Of a stretch of DNA of 64,000 nucleotides, positions 43,467-51,446 are shown one piece after another. Location of the stretch: assembly GCF_025147765.1 (NCBI RefSeq), contig NZ_CP102265.1:463501-527500 (forward strand). The letters run 5' to 3'. The number at the start of each line of letters is the position of its first letter. The stretch's first letter is position 1. The position numbers and the translations under genes are program-made. The notes under the pieces were generated by a model. The model saw nothing but the letters and a program-made list of their open reading frames with translations, was not told where the DNA came from and did not search any database. This stretch comes from Blautia obeum ATCC 29174. GTDB taxonomy: Bacteria; Bacillota; Clostridia; Lachnospirales; Lachnospiraceae.

Positions 43467-44744
43467 ATGATGAAAAAAGAAATGATCGCCATGCTTCTGG
43501 CGGGTGGTCAGGGCAGCAGACTGGGAGTACTGACACAAAAGGTTGCGAAACCTGCAGTCGCTTTTGGCGGTAAATACCGCATTATTGATTTTCCATTAAG
43601 TAACTGTATTAATTCTGGTATCGACACAGTTGGTGTACTGACACAGTATCAGCCGCTGCGTCTGAATACGCATATCGGAATTGGTATTCCGTGGGATCTG
43701 GATCGAAATGAGGGCGGAGTTACGGTACTTCCTCCATATGAGAAGAGTACAAACAGTGAATGGTATACAGGAACCGCTAATGCGATCTTTCAGAATCTGG
43801 ATTACATGCAGCAGTACAATCCGGATTATGTATTGATTTTGTCAGGTGACCATATTTATAAAATGGATTATGAAGTGATGCTGAATTATCATAAGGCAAA
43901 CAAGGCAGATGTCACGATTGCCTGTATGCCGGTTCCGATGGAGGAAGCCAGCCGTTTCGGCATCATGGTAACTGATGGATCAGGGCGTGTGACAGAATTT
44001 GAAGAGAAACCGGAGAAACCAAGCAGTAATCTTGCTTCCATGGGAATTTACATATTTAGCTGGCCGGTACTCAAAGAGGCACTGATCGCGCTGAAAGATC
44101 AGAGCAACTGTGATTTTGGAAAACATATTCTTCCTTATTGTAAAGAGAACGGACAGAGACTGTTCGCATATGAATACAATGGCTACTGGAAAGATGTGGG
44201 AACACTTGGATCTTACTGGGAGGCCAATATGGAGTTGATCGATATCATACCGGAGTTCAACCTTTATGAAGAATTCTGGAAGATCTACACCAAGGGTGAT
44301 ATCATTCCACCGCAGTATATTGCAGAAGATGCCGTGACAGACCAGTGCATTATAGGCGAAGGTGCGGAAATCTATGGCGAAGTTCATCATTCAGTGATCG
44401 GACCAAATGTAGTGATCGGTAAGGGCACTGTGGTACGCGATTCGATCATTATGAGAAATACAGTGATCGGAGAAGATTCCGTTCTGGATAAAGCAATCGT
44501 GGCAGAGAATGTTACGGTTGGCAATCATGTAACACTTGTATGTGGCGAAGAAGCAGAAAATGTGTTGAAGCCGGCTGTATATGCATTCGGACTTGCGACT
44601 GTGGGAGAACAGAGCGTAATTCCGGATAACGTTAAAATAGGAAGAAATACTGCAATATCCGGAGTGACAGCGACAGAAGATTATCCGGGAGGAATCCTGG
44701 AAAGTGGACAGATCATTAAAGCAAAGGATGGTGAGCAGGCATGA
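43467..44744 (+). CDS. glgC: Glucose-1-phosphate adenylyltransferase
   Basis: 425 aa, makes ADP-glucose, the first committed step of glycogen synthesis. The nucleotidyltransferase motif is MLLAGGQGSRLGVLTQKVAKPAVAFGGKYRIIDFPLSN (residues 8-45). 'SGDHIYKMDY' holds the metal-binding Asp, and 'FEEKPEKPSS' contacts the sugar phosphate. The C-terminal third is a left-handed beta-helix. Overlaps glgD by 4 bases. RBS AGAGGTGA. Confidence 0.95.
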   Translation: MMKKEMIAMLLAGGQGSRLGVLTQKVAKPAVAFGGKYRIIDFPLSNCINSGIDTVGVLTQYQPLRLNTHIGIGIPWDLDRNEGGVTVLPPYEKSTNSEWYTGTANAIFQNLDYMQQYNPDYVLILSGDHIYKMDYEVMLNYHKANKADVTIACMPVPMEEASRFGIMVTDGSGRVTEFEEKPEKPSSNLASMGIYIFSWPVLKEALIALKDQSNCDFGKHILPYCKENGQRLFAYEYNGYWKDVGTLGSYWEANMELIDIIPEFNLYEEFWKIYTKGDIIPPQYIAEDAVTDQCIIGEGAEIYGEVHHSVIGPNVVIGKGTVVRDSIIMRNTVIGEDSVLDKAIVAENVTVGNHVTLVCGEEAENVLKPAVYAFGLATVGEQSVIPDNVKIGRNTAISGVTATEDYPGGILESGQIIKAKDGEQA

Positions 44745-45862
44745 GAGCAATTGGAATTATTCTGGCCGGCGGAAATAACAACCGCATGAGAGAACTGTCG
44801 GACAAGAGGGCGATTGCAGCGATGCCTGTTGCAGGAAGTTATCGAAGCATCGATTTTGCCCTGAGCAACATGGCAAATTCCCATGTTCAGAAAGTTGCAG
44901 TTCTGACGCAGTACAATGCAAGATCGTTAAATGAACATTTGAGTTCCTCAAAATGGTGGGATTTTGGAAGAAAGCAGGGAGGTCTGTTTGTATTCACTCC
45001 TACGATTACCAAGAATAACAGCTTATGGTATCAGGGAACAGCAGATGCCATTTATCAGAATATTGATTTTTTGAAAAAGAGTCATGAACCTTATGCAATC
45101 ATTGCATCCGGTGACTGTGTGTATAAGATGGACTATAATAAAGTCCTTGAATATCATATTGCGAAACGGGCAGATATTACAGTTGTCTGCACAACATGCC
45201 GGGACCAGAATGAGGTAGAGCGCTTTGGCGTGCTTCGTATGAATGACGATGGCAGAATTGTGGAGTTCGAAGAGAAACCGATCGTTTCTTCTTATAATAC
45301 AATATCAACAGGTATTTACGTTGTAAGAAGAAGGCTGCTGATCGAACTGATCGAGCGGGCTGCACAGGAAGGCAGACATGATTTTGTAAATGACATCCTG
45401 ATCCGTTACAAAAACCTGAAACGAATTTATGGTTATAAGACAGAGGATTACTGGAGTAATATTTCTGATGCAGAAGCTTATTATCGTACCAATATGGCAT
45501 TTCTGCAGCCGGAGATCCGTAATTATTTCTTCAGACAGGAACCGGGAATCAAAACAAAGATCGACGATCTTCCGCCGGCCAAGTATAATCCTGGGGCAGA
45601 GGTGAAGAACAGTCTTGTTGCGAGTGGCTGCATTATCAATGGTACAGTAGAGAATTCAGTACTGTTCAAGAGTGTATATGTCGGCAATAATTGTGTGATA
45701 AGGAATTCAGTGATCCTTAATGATGTGTATATCGGAGATAACACTGTCATAGAGAATTGTATTGTTGAGAGCCGGGATACGATTCGGGCGAATTCCAGCT
45801 ATAAAGGCGAAGACGGAAAAGTCAGGATCGTTGTTGAAAAAAATGAACGCTATGGATTATAA
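44741..45862 (+). CDS. glgD: GlgD, glucose-1-phosphate adenylyltransferase regulatory subunit
   Basis: 373 aa, GlgC paralogue that in Firmicutes forms a heterotetramer with GlgC and raises activity. The N-terminal loop is ILAGGNNNRMRELSDKRAIAAMPVAGSYRSIDFALSN, lacking the GxGxRL(x)PL pattern. The catalytic Asp position reads 'ASGDCVYKMDY', so the site is altered relative to GlgC. The beta-helix domain is retained. Translationally coupled to glgC. No glgA or glgB follows. Confidence 0.92.
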   Translation: MRAIGIILAGGNNNRMRELSDKRAIAAMPVAGSYRSIDFALSNMANSHVQKVAVLTQYNARSLNEHLSSSKWWDFGRKQGGLFVFTPTITKNNSLWYQGTADAIYQNIDFLKKSHEPYAIIASGDCVYKMDYNKVLEYHIAKRADITVVCTTCRDQNEVERFGVLRMNDDGRIVEFEEKPIVSSYNTISTGIYVVRRRLLIELIERAAQEGRHDFVNDILIRYKNLKRIYGYKTEDYWSNISDAEAYYRTNMAFLQPEIRNYFFRQEPGIKTKIDDLPPAKYNPGAEVKNSLVASGCIINGTVENSVLFKSVYVGNNCVIRNSVILNDVYIGDNTVIENCIVESRDTIRANSSYKGEDGKVRIVVEKNERYGL

Positions 45863-45931
45863 TTGCTGAAGACAGCAGCTTGTAATCTGTAAAATAAAGA
45901 AATGCGTATGAAAATGAAAGGGGCAGGCACG

Positions 45932-46225
45932 ATGAATATTACAGACGTACGTGTGAGAAAAGTTGCGAAGGAAGGAAAGATGAAGGCGGTCGTTTCGATT
46001 ACGATTGATGAAGAATTTGTAGTTCATGATATCAAAGTAATTGAAGGCGAGAAGGGACTGTTTATTGCAATGCCGAGCCGCAAAGCTACAGATGGTGAAT
46101 ACAGAGACATTGCGCATCCGATCAATTCCCGTACCAGAGATAGGATCCAGACACTGATTCTTGAAAAGTATCAGGAAATGCTGGATGCAGAACCGGAAGA
46201 GGAACTGGAAGAAGCAGTTGAATAA
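45932..46225 (+). CDS. spoVG: Septation/sporulation regulator SpoVG
   Basis: 97 aa, small nucleic-acid-binding regulator. ATG 45932 follows GAAAGGGG. 'MNITDVRVRKVAKEGKMKAVVSITIDEEFVVHDIKVIEGEKGLFIAMPSRK' agrees with SpoVG throughout; the acidic C-terminal tail is variable. In Bacillus it affects septation and sporulation, and in others RNA binding. Separated from glgD by 69 bases. Confidence 0.95.
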   Translation: MNITDVRVRKVAKEGKMKAVVSITIDEEFVVHDIKVIEGEKGLFIAMPSRKATDGEYRDIAHPINSRTRDRIQTLILEKYQEMLDAEPEEELEEAVE

Positions 46226-46280
46226 ATACAGTGGCTGCAGACAGATCAGCCGATTTTTGAATCTCTAAATAAGAAATAAT

Positions 46281-46324
46281 AAGATCCGGGGACATGGGAT
46301 AAATCCTGTGTTCCTGGATCTTTT
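46281..46324 (+). terminator. Terminator after spoVG
   Basis: Imperfect stem AAGATCC...GGATCTT with interior pairs GGACA/TGTTCC and a T4 tail. Confidence 0.75.
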
Positions 46325-46422
46325 ATGTTTCTGGAAAAATATGTAAAAAATGAAATGATTCTGTAATAATTTAGAATTTTGGAGGCAAAATCTACTGGAT
46401 TTCAGGGTATAAAAATGTGAAA

Positions 46423-46439
46423 TGTTACATGAATGTTAC
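46423..46439 (+). promoter_or_regulatory. WalR (YycF) box
   Basis: TGTTAC-N5-TGTTAC, an exact match to the WalR consensus TGTWAH-N5-TGTWAH, ending 18 bases before the -35 of the following gene, in a position suited to activation. Confidence 0.65.
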
Positions 46440-46457
46440 AAAAATGAAATGAAAGTA

Positions 46458-46485
46458 TTGATTATTTGTGAGAATGTGTTATACT
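46458..46485 (+). promoter_or_regulatory. Promoter of 3D-domain hydrolase gene
   Basis: TTGATT (46458-46463), 16-base spacer and TATACT (46480-46485). Confidence 0.6.
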
Positions 46486-46515
46486 TAACCTACAAAATAT
46501 TTAAGAGGTGTTTTT

Positions 46516-47838
46516 ATGAAGAGTAAGAAAGTTCTTTCACTGCTGCTGGCATGTGCAGTGACCGTATCTATGGGAACAACCGTATTTGCTTCCACAGAAG
46601 ATCAGATTGCAGCTGCACAGGCACAGAAGCAGGAAGCACAGGCAGGACTTGCGCAGGCCCAGGCGAATATCAGCGGGCTGGAAAGCAAGAAACAGGAACT
46701 GGAGTCCTACCTTGCAGAACTGAATTCCCAATATAATGAACTTACAGACAGTATTTCACAGCTCAGCATTGAGGCTGCCGAGAAAGAAGAGGAGCTTAAG
46801 AATGTAAAGGCTCAGCTTGAAGTGGCAAAGCAGAATGCACAGGACCAGTACGAGGCAATGAAGATTCGTATCCAGTACATGTACGAGCATGGTGGAAGTA
46901 CTATGCTTGAAATGCTTTTGTCATCTGACAATCTTTCTGATTTTATGAATCAGGCAAACAATGTGGCTACAATTTCTACATATGACAGAAACATGCTGAA
47001 GAAATATGAGGAGACACAGGAAGCAATCAAGACTCAGGAAACTCAGGTCGAAGAAGAGTCTGCTTCTATTGGAAATCTTCTTACAGAGAAAAGCTCTAAG
47101 CAGCAGGAAGTACAGAATCTGGTGGCATCGACCAGTGACAATATCAATTCCTATGTAAACCAGATCAGTGCAAGTCAGGAAGAAGCAGATGCTCTTATGA
47201 CTCAGGTGAACAGTGCAGACAGTAGTATTTCACAGCTGATGGAAGAGGCTGAACAGGAAAAAGCTGCTGAAGCTGCAGCGGCAGAAGCAGCAGCCGCACA
47301 GGAAACAGCAGAAGCTGCACAGGATGAAAATACAGATGAAGAAACAGATGAAGAAACAGATGTAGTGGATGAATCTGGATATACTTCAGAAGCACAGGAT
47401 ACTTCTTCCGGCAGTGAAGATACCACATATACAGAGGATACATCTTCAACGGACAGCAGTGATTACTCCGAAGATACATCTTCAGACAGTGCAACAGCTG
47501 AAGAGACGAGCAGTAGTTCTTCTGATACAAGTTCTTCAGAGACCAGCTCTTCCAGTCAGGGAACTTACCTTGGTAATTTTAAACTGACAGGATACTGTAA
47601 CTGCGCACAGTGCTGCGGAACAGCTGGAAATGCAACCGCAAGTGGTACAACACCAGTGGCAGGACGTACTGTTGCAATGGCAGGGGTACCGTTTGGAACC
47701 AAACTTCTGATCAATGGAAATGTTTATACAGTAGAAGATCTCGGAACTCCTTATGGCCATGTTGACATTTACTGTAGCAGTCACAGTGAGGCACTGAGTT
47801 TTGGATTACAGTATGCGGATGTATACCAGTTAAATTAA
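46516..47838 (+). CDS. Secreted coiled-coil protein with C-terminal 3D domain (cell-wall hydrolase)
   Basis: 440 aa. Signal peptide MKSKKVLSLLLACAVTVSMGTTVFA (1-25). Residues 28-245 are a long coiled coil of the PcsB/CwlO type with heptad Gln/Glu/Leu. A Ser/Thr/Glu/Asp-rich linker (about 250-345, low complexity) leads to a C-terminal 3D domain (GNFKLTGYCNCAQCCG...VEDLGTPYGHVDIY), the Asp-rich fold of lytic transglycosylase-like Rpf/YocH enzymes. RBS AGAGGTG. A consensus WalR box sits upstream, agreeing with cell-wall hydrolase regulation in Firmicutes. Confidence 0.87.
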   Translation: MKSKKVLSLLLACAVTVSMGTTVFASTEDQIAAAQAQKQEAQAGLAQAQANISGLESKKQELESYLAELNSQYNELTDSISQLSIEAAEKEEELKNVKAQLEVAKQNAQDQYEAMKIRIQYMYEHGGSTMLEMLLSSDNLSDFMNQANNVATISTYDRNMLKKYEETQEAIKTQETQVEEESASIGNLLTEKSSKQQEVQNLVASTSDNINSYVNQISASQEEADALMTQVNSADSSISQLMEEAEQEKAAEAAAAEAAAAQETAEAAQDENTDEETDEETDVVDESGYTSEAQDTSSGSEDTTYTEDTSSTDSSDYSEDTSSDSATAEETSSSSSDTSSSETSSSSQGTYLGNFKLTGYCNCAQCCGTAGNATASGTTPVAGRTVAMAGVPFGTKLLINGNVYTVEDLGTPYGHVDIYCSSHSEALSFGLQYADVYQLN

Positions 47839-47851
47839 ATATAAGAATAAT

Positions 47852-47887
47852 AAAAAGAGCTGTCTGGTTTGACCAGACAGCTTTTTT
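47852..47887. terminator. Strong bidirectional terminator
   Basis: 13-bp stem GAGCTGTCTGG... with CCAGACAGCTTTTTT and matching A tract, between the hydrolase gene and the convergent shell-protein gene. Confidence 0.9.
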
Positions 47888-47910
47888 GACTGAAAATATA
47901 TTGTTGAGTA

Positions 47911-48627
47911 TCACAGATATGGAGTTCCTGGGATTTCCGGATAGCTGCCCATGCCGATCAGAAGTTCCAGTCCAACCTGACGGGCTTCCAGTACCGCTGC
48001 TTTAACAGCACTGGCATCGCCGGAGATACCGAGAATCACTTCGTTAGAGTGACTGGTTCCGATACTTGGCGTCATATAACAGGTGATATTTACGGCAGAT
48101 GCTTTCATAGCGGTATCGGCCATTACAAGACCAATTGCAGCAGGAGATCCTGCCATGAAGCCGAAGGCCTCGCCTGGTACGGCATGAAATGCTTTCTGCA
48201 GTGCAGCTCCCGCGCTTGCGGAATAAGTGAATTCCAGATGACCGGATTCGCTGATATAAAGCTCTCCTGCATTTTTCTTTGTAAGTTCGAGGCCAAGCTC
48301 GATTGCATGACGTACATCTGAAACATCGTTGCCGCCGATTACAATATAGTTTCCATGACCACCCCAACCTTTGGTGTCTCGTGGAAACTCAATGGAAAGA
48401 ACTTCGGTGTTGGTTGCTTTTACGGCATCATCGATTGCTGTGATCTGTCCGGCAGCACCGGTTCGGGAACTGAAAAGTCCAAGGGCGTGGTATTTCATTC
48501 CGACATTCATTTCTTTTAATAATGTATCATCAATACCGGAAATCACCAGTCCGATCGTATCCAGGACGGTTGTTCCGACAAATTCTGTTCTTGTACAGTG
48601 CGTACTGATACTTTTTACATCGATCAT
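47911..48627 (-). CDS. PduB-like bacterial microcompartment shell protein (orphan)
   Basis: 238 aa with two tandem BMC domains. 'TEFVGTTVLDTIGLVISGID' and 'SRTGAAGQITAIDDAVKATNTEVLSIEFPRDTKGWGGHGNYIVIGGNDVSDVRHAIE' line up with PduB/EtuB, which form trimeric BMC-T tiles. The second copy begins near residue 135 ('KAFHAVPGEAFGFMAGSPAAIGLVMADTAMKASAVNI'). Its usual partners (PduA, PduC-E, PduP) are absent here. The RBS AGGAGT precedes the ATG. It has its own promoter and terminator, so it is expressed alone. Whether it assembles anything is unknown. Confidence 0.88.
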   Translation of the reverse strand: MIDVKSISTHCTRTEFVGTTVLDTIGLVISGIDDTLLKEMNVGMKYHALGLFSSRTGAAGQITAIDDAVKATNTEVLSIEFPRDTKGWGGHGNYIVIGGNDVSDVRHAIELGLELTKKNAGELYISESGHLEFTYSASAGAALQKAFHAVPGEAFGFMAGSPAAIGLVMADTAMKASAVNITCYMTPSIGTSHSNEVILGISGDASAVKAAVLEARQVGLELLIGMGSYPEIPGTPYL

Positions 48628-48701
48628 AAGAAGACTCCTGTTCCGCCTGTTTGATGCAGACGTTTTTTCTTTATGCTTGTTAAATAAATATCTTATTTAT
48701 A

Positions 48702-48730
48702 AATATAATCTATTTTATGCTTACTTGCAA
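48702..48730 (-). promoter_or_regulatory. Promoter of PduB-like gene
   Basis: TTGCAA (48725-48730), 17-base spacer and TATATT (48702-48707) on the minus strand, with about 75 bases of leader. Confidence 0.6.
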
Positions 48731-48833
48731 GAGAAAGAATGCGCTAGGAACTGCTGAATAAGCTGACTGGGATTCGTGACTAAATTTGTGACCGTTGATT
48801 TCACGCCCATTTTCCGGAATCTCTTTTTAAACG

Positions 48834-48872
48834 CAAAAAAACACCGAAACTCTTGATTTCCAAGAATTTCGG
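48834..48872 (-). terminator. Terminator of tRNA-Pro
   Basis: Stem CCGAAATTCTTG / CAAGAGTTTCGG read on the minus strand, followed by a T7 run. Confidence 0.8.
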
Positions 48873-48888
48873 CGCCCCTGCCAAGTAG

Positions 48889-48962
48889 TCGAAGTGACAG
48901 GATTTGAACCTGCGGCCTCTGCGTCCCGAACGCAGCGCTCTACCAAACTGAGCCACACTTCG
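48889..48962 (-). tRNA. tRNA-Pro (anticodon CGG)
   Basis: 74 nt, complete cloverleaf: acceptor CGAAGTG/CACTTCG, D arm GCTC...GAGC, anticodon stem CTGCG/CGCAG with loop TTCGGGA, and T arm GCAGG-TTCAAAT-CCTGT. Anticodon CGG reads CCG. No CCA is encoded, so it must be added after transcription. A near-ideal promoter lies 37 bases upstream. Confidence 0.95.
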
Positions 48963-48998
48963 TTATTTGTTTTTGTTTCGTCGTTCAACGCAAGACAT

Positions 48999-49027
48999 AT
49001 TATATTATAGAGATATGGAAATGTCAA
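48999..49027 (-). promoter_or_regulatory. Consensus promoter of tRNA-Pro
   Basis: TTGACA (49022-49027), 17-base spacer and TATAAT (48999-49004), both hexamers perfect. Confidence 0.85.
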
Positions 49028-49162
49028 CAGGCTTTTTCAAAAAAGTTACAAAAAGTTTTTTTGTTGATTTAAATTATTATATAGTATATTTTGTTTACAG
49101 GATTCAAACAAATTAAACAGAAAAAACCTGGCTGACTTTTCCAGTATAAAGAATTGTGTGGA

Positions 49163-49447
49163 TCACACTGCGTTCTGTATATGCATAACAGTCTCAAAAT
49201 CTCCAATACACATTGGACGATAATAAAGGAATCCCTGAATCTCATTACATCCTTCATTTTTAAGGAAATCAGCGATTACTTCTGTTTCCACACCTTCGCA
49301 CACAATTGATTTGTGCATGCGCTTCAACATATGGAACATTTTCTGTGAAAGATAGAGATTCAGAAACAGAAGCATTGCCATGAGCCCAAGTGTGAATTCA
49401 CAGAGATAAAGAGTATTTTTGCTTAAAATAAAAAAACCGTAGCGCAA
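49163..49447 (-). pseudogene. Truncated EAL-domain (c-di-GMP phosphodiesterase) remnant
   Basis: 94-aa reading frame. The last 60 residues match the C-terminal end of an EAL domain: 'VCEGVETEVIADFLKNEGCNEIQGFLYYRPM' equals the conserved AEGVET...LxxxGCxxxQGYxxxxP block. The catalytic EAL motif, the metal-binding residues of the first two-thirds, and any sensor are missing, so it cannot be active. The first 40 residues are hydrophobic and unrelated. It lies next to a tRNA gene, a frequent place for insertions and deletions. Confidence 0.75.
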
Positions 49448-49495
49448 TTTGTACTACAGGCAACGAAAATATAACAACAAATGACAGATGAAATT

Positions 49496-49735
49496 TTATT
49501 TTAAATCTTTGAAAAAGTCTCCTACTTCACAGTCCAGAATCTTGGCCAGAGCAACCAGTTCGCTGACTTTGATATTCATACGATTGGTTTCAATCTTGGC
49601 ATAACTGCTCTTGGAGATCGGAATACCCATCAGATTCATTTTTGCAATGACCTGATCCTGTTTGAGTTTACATTGGTAGCGCCTTTTCTGAATATTGCTG
49701 CCAATACTCATATCCATTCTGATCTTCTGTATCAT
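49496..49735 (-). CDS. XRE-family helix-turn-helix regulator
   Basis: 79 aa, nearly all of it a Cro/C1-type HTH: 'IGSNIQKRRYQCKLKQDQVIAKMNLMGIPISKSSYAKIETNRMNIKVSELVALAKILDCEVGDFF'. Diverges from the HicB-like gene at 49884. Two similar 16-base sites with TTTC...GAAA ends lie in the shared intergenic region and are candidate operators. Confidence 0.88.
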   Translation of the reverse strand: MIQKIRMDMSIGSNIQKRRYQCKLKQDQVIAKMNLMGIPISKSSYAKIETNRMNIKVSELVALAKILDCEVGDFFKDLK

Positions 49736-49755
49736 ATTTTCTCCATATCCTAATA

Positions 49756-49771
49756 TTTCGCAATAAAGAAA
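49756..49771. promoter_or_regulatory. Candidate operator 1
   Basis: TTTCGCAATAAAGAAA, palindromic at the ends, 13 of 16 bases shared with operator 2; located between the XRE start and the divergent promoter. Confidence 0.5.
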
Positions 49772-49781
49772 GTTCTATGTA

Positions 49782-49810
49782 TTGATGATAGAGAAGATTT
49801 TAGGTATAAT
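49782..49810 (+). promoter_or_regulatory. Promoter of HicB-like gene
   Basis: TTGATG (49782-49787), 17-base spacer and TATAAT (49805-49810), flanked by the two candidate operators. Confidence 0.6.
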
Positions 49811-49811
49811 G

Positions 49812-49827
49812 TTTCGTGATAAGGAAA
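49812..49827. promoter_or_regulatory. Candidate operator 2
   Basis: TTTCGTGATAAGGAAA, directly after the -10 element at the expected transcription start, where a bound repressor would block initiation. Confidence 0.5.
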
Positions 49828-49883
49828 CATTTGCAATCAGATATCGCAGTAGACAAAAAATATGATCAGGAAATACTGGAAGG

Positions 49884-50390
49884 ATGAATGAGGAAAATAT
49901 GGATAAAGATTGGATAAAAGCAGTGACACTCCTTTGCATTATTGCACAGAACAATGCGGACTCTATGAAGCGGTCCGTTCGATATGCAGAGATCATGAAA
50001 AAGGAATACGGACTGGATGCCGAAAAATTTCAGCGGATTTATGACAGCTGGTTTTGCAGTGGTGAGATTCAGGAAAAATACCGGATTAAGGATTCGGTTA
50101 CAGGAAGAGAACAGAAACTTCCTCTGTATCACAAAGGAGTAGATGGTATGTGCAGGATGCTCGAAGAAGGTATCATAGATGAAAAGGAATTCTTTGAGAT
50201 ATTCTGGGAAACACCTTATGAAACCTTGAAAGAAAATGAAAAGTATACAGGATTCTATCCTTCACTACCGGGTTGCATTGCATCGGCTGAAGGAAAAAAT
50301 CAGCTGAAAGAAGAGATGCGTACTGCTTTGAAGAAATGGATTCGGTCAGCATTCTATATGTGGAGGGAAAACAATATCCTGGAAGAGTGA
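49884..50390 (+). CDS. HicB-like domain protein
   Basis: 168 aa. Residues 1-95 are helical and unfamiliar ('DWIKAVTLLCIIAQNNADSMKRSVRYAEIMKKEYGL'). The C-terminal 55 residues read 'KYTGFYPSLPGCIASAEGKNQLKEEMRTALKKWI', the pattern of a HicB partial RNase-H fold ('Y-x-x-x-xPGCxAxGxxxxEAxxxxxxAL'). There is no HicA toxin gene beside it, so this is not a normal HicAB locus. Controlled by a promoter between the two candidate XRE operators. Alternatively start Met at 49899. Confidence 0.65.
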   Translation: MNEENMDKDWIKAVTLLCIIAQNNADSMKRSVRYAEIMKKEYGLDAEKFQRIYDSWFCSGEIQEKYRIKDSVTGREQKLPLYHKGVDGMCRMLEEGIIDEKEFFEIFWETPYETLKENEKYTGFYPSLPGCIASAEGKNQLKEEMRTALKKWIRSAFYMWRENNILEE

Positions 50391-50447
50391 TCTTCCGGGA
50401 TTTTTTGCATATATATAAGTGATATGAAAAAAACGGGAGGAAGCTGC

Positions 50448-51446
50448 TTGGCTGAGTACCGACGTTTTGTGGCTTATGTATATGAATACCAGAAAGAGAA
50501 GAAGGGAAGCAACTGTGGATTTGTAAAAATAGAAGTACGGGGTGAGATCTGCAGAATCGAACTGCATCTGCAGTGTCCGGGACTGATGCCGGAGTCCACA
50601 TGCAGTGTTTATGGATTTGTACGGAACAGGGGGCTGTTGGACGGAATTCTTCTTGGAGGCTGTGTAACGGGAGAAGGTAAGGTGGAGTGCATTCTGGAAA
50701 TATCTGCAGGGAATATGGGAGACAGTGGAAAATCTCTGGATGAAATGGGGGGAATGATTTTTGTAACAGAGCAGGGTGGATTTTTTGGAACCGAATGGGA
50801 TGATCAGATGATCCGGCCGGGAAACTTCCGAGTGGTGGAGAAAAAGATGATACCGGAAACGCAGCCAGATCTGTCGGAGACAGAGAGAAGCTCTGAAGAA
50901 GAAATTGCAGAATCAAAGACAGAGGCACCTGAGCAAGATAGGGATGACCGGACGGAGCAGGCAGAAAATGTACAGAAGGAAGAAACAACACAGCAGGAAC
51001 TGCACTCGCAGTCTGTGCAGGAATCAGATGCTTCAGATCTAGTTTCTGAGGAAATGCTTCATGAACATGATAAACCACACCCATCGTGCCCTCTTCCGGG
51101 GACTCCCTGCGATGCTTTTTCTGACGGGGAGCTGAGTGACTGCCGTAAGATCTCACCACAGGATCTGTGTCATCTTGGACGAAGGGCCTGTATGCTTCGA
51201 AATAATCGCTTCGTACAGTATGGCTCTTATAATTTCGGACATCTTCTTTTGTGCAGAAATAAATGTGGCCAGATGGTTCTTGGCATCCCTGGGGCGTATG
51301 ATCAACAGGAGCGCTTCATGGCAAATATGTTTGGCTTTCCATATTTCAAAGAAAGCAGACATATTCAGATTCCGGGAAGGAAAGGTGGATATTGGTATCG
51401 TTTAATCGATACCTCGGATTTCGACAAGTGGGATGGTCGTCAGTAA
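50448..51446 (+). CDS. DUF6128-like protein of unknown function
   Basis: 332 aa from TTG 50448, which has GGGAGG 7-12 bases upstream; the in-frame ATG at 50424 lacks an RBS. The N-terminal 130 residues form a beta-rich domain ('EYRRFVAYVYEYQKEKKGSNCGFVKIEVRG'). A long acidic/Gln-rich linker follows (about 150-225). The C-terminal domain has 'LGRRACMLRNNRFVQYGSYNFGHLLLCRN...GIPGAYDQQERFMANMFGFPYF'. I associate the latter with DUF6128. The 3' end overlaps the convergent nrdG2 gene by 45 bases. Confidence 0.6.
   Translation: MAEYRRFVAYVYEYQKEKKGSNCGFVKIEVRGEICRIELHLQCPGLMPESTCSVYGFVRNRGLLDGILLGGCVTGEGKVECILEISAGNMGDSGKSLDEMGGMIFVTEQGGFFGTEWDDQMIRPGNFRVVEKKMIPETQPDLSETERSSEEEIAESKTEAPEQDRDDRTEQAENVQKEETTQQELHSQSVQESDASDLVSEEMLHEHDKPHPSCPLPGTPCDAFSDGELSDCRKISPQDLCHLGRRACMLRNNRFVQYGSYNFGHLLLCRNKCGQMVLGIPGAYDQQERFMANMFGFPYFKESRHIQIPGRKGGYWYRLIDTSDFDKWDGRQ

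Noticed and set aside
48740..48962. Attachment site of an integrated element at tRNA-Pro
   Set aside because: No integrase, no second copy of the tRNA 3' end within the window, and the terminator repeat is explained by the tRNA transcript.
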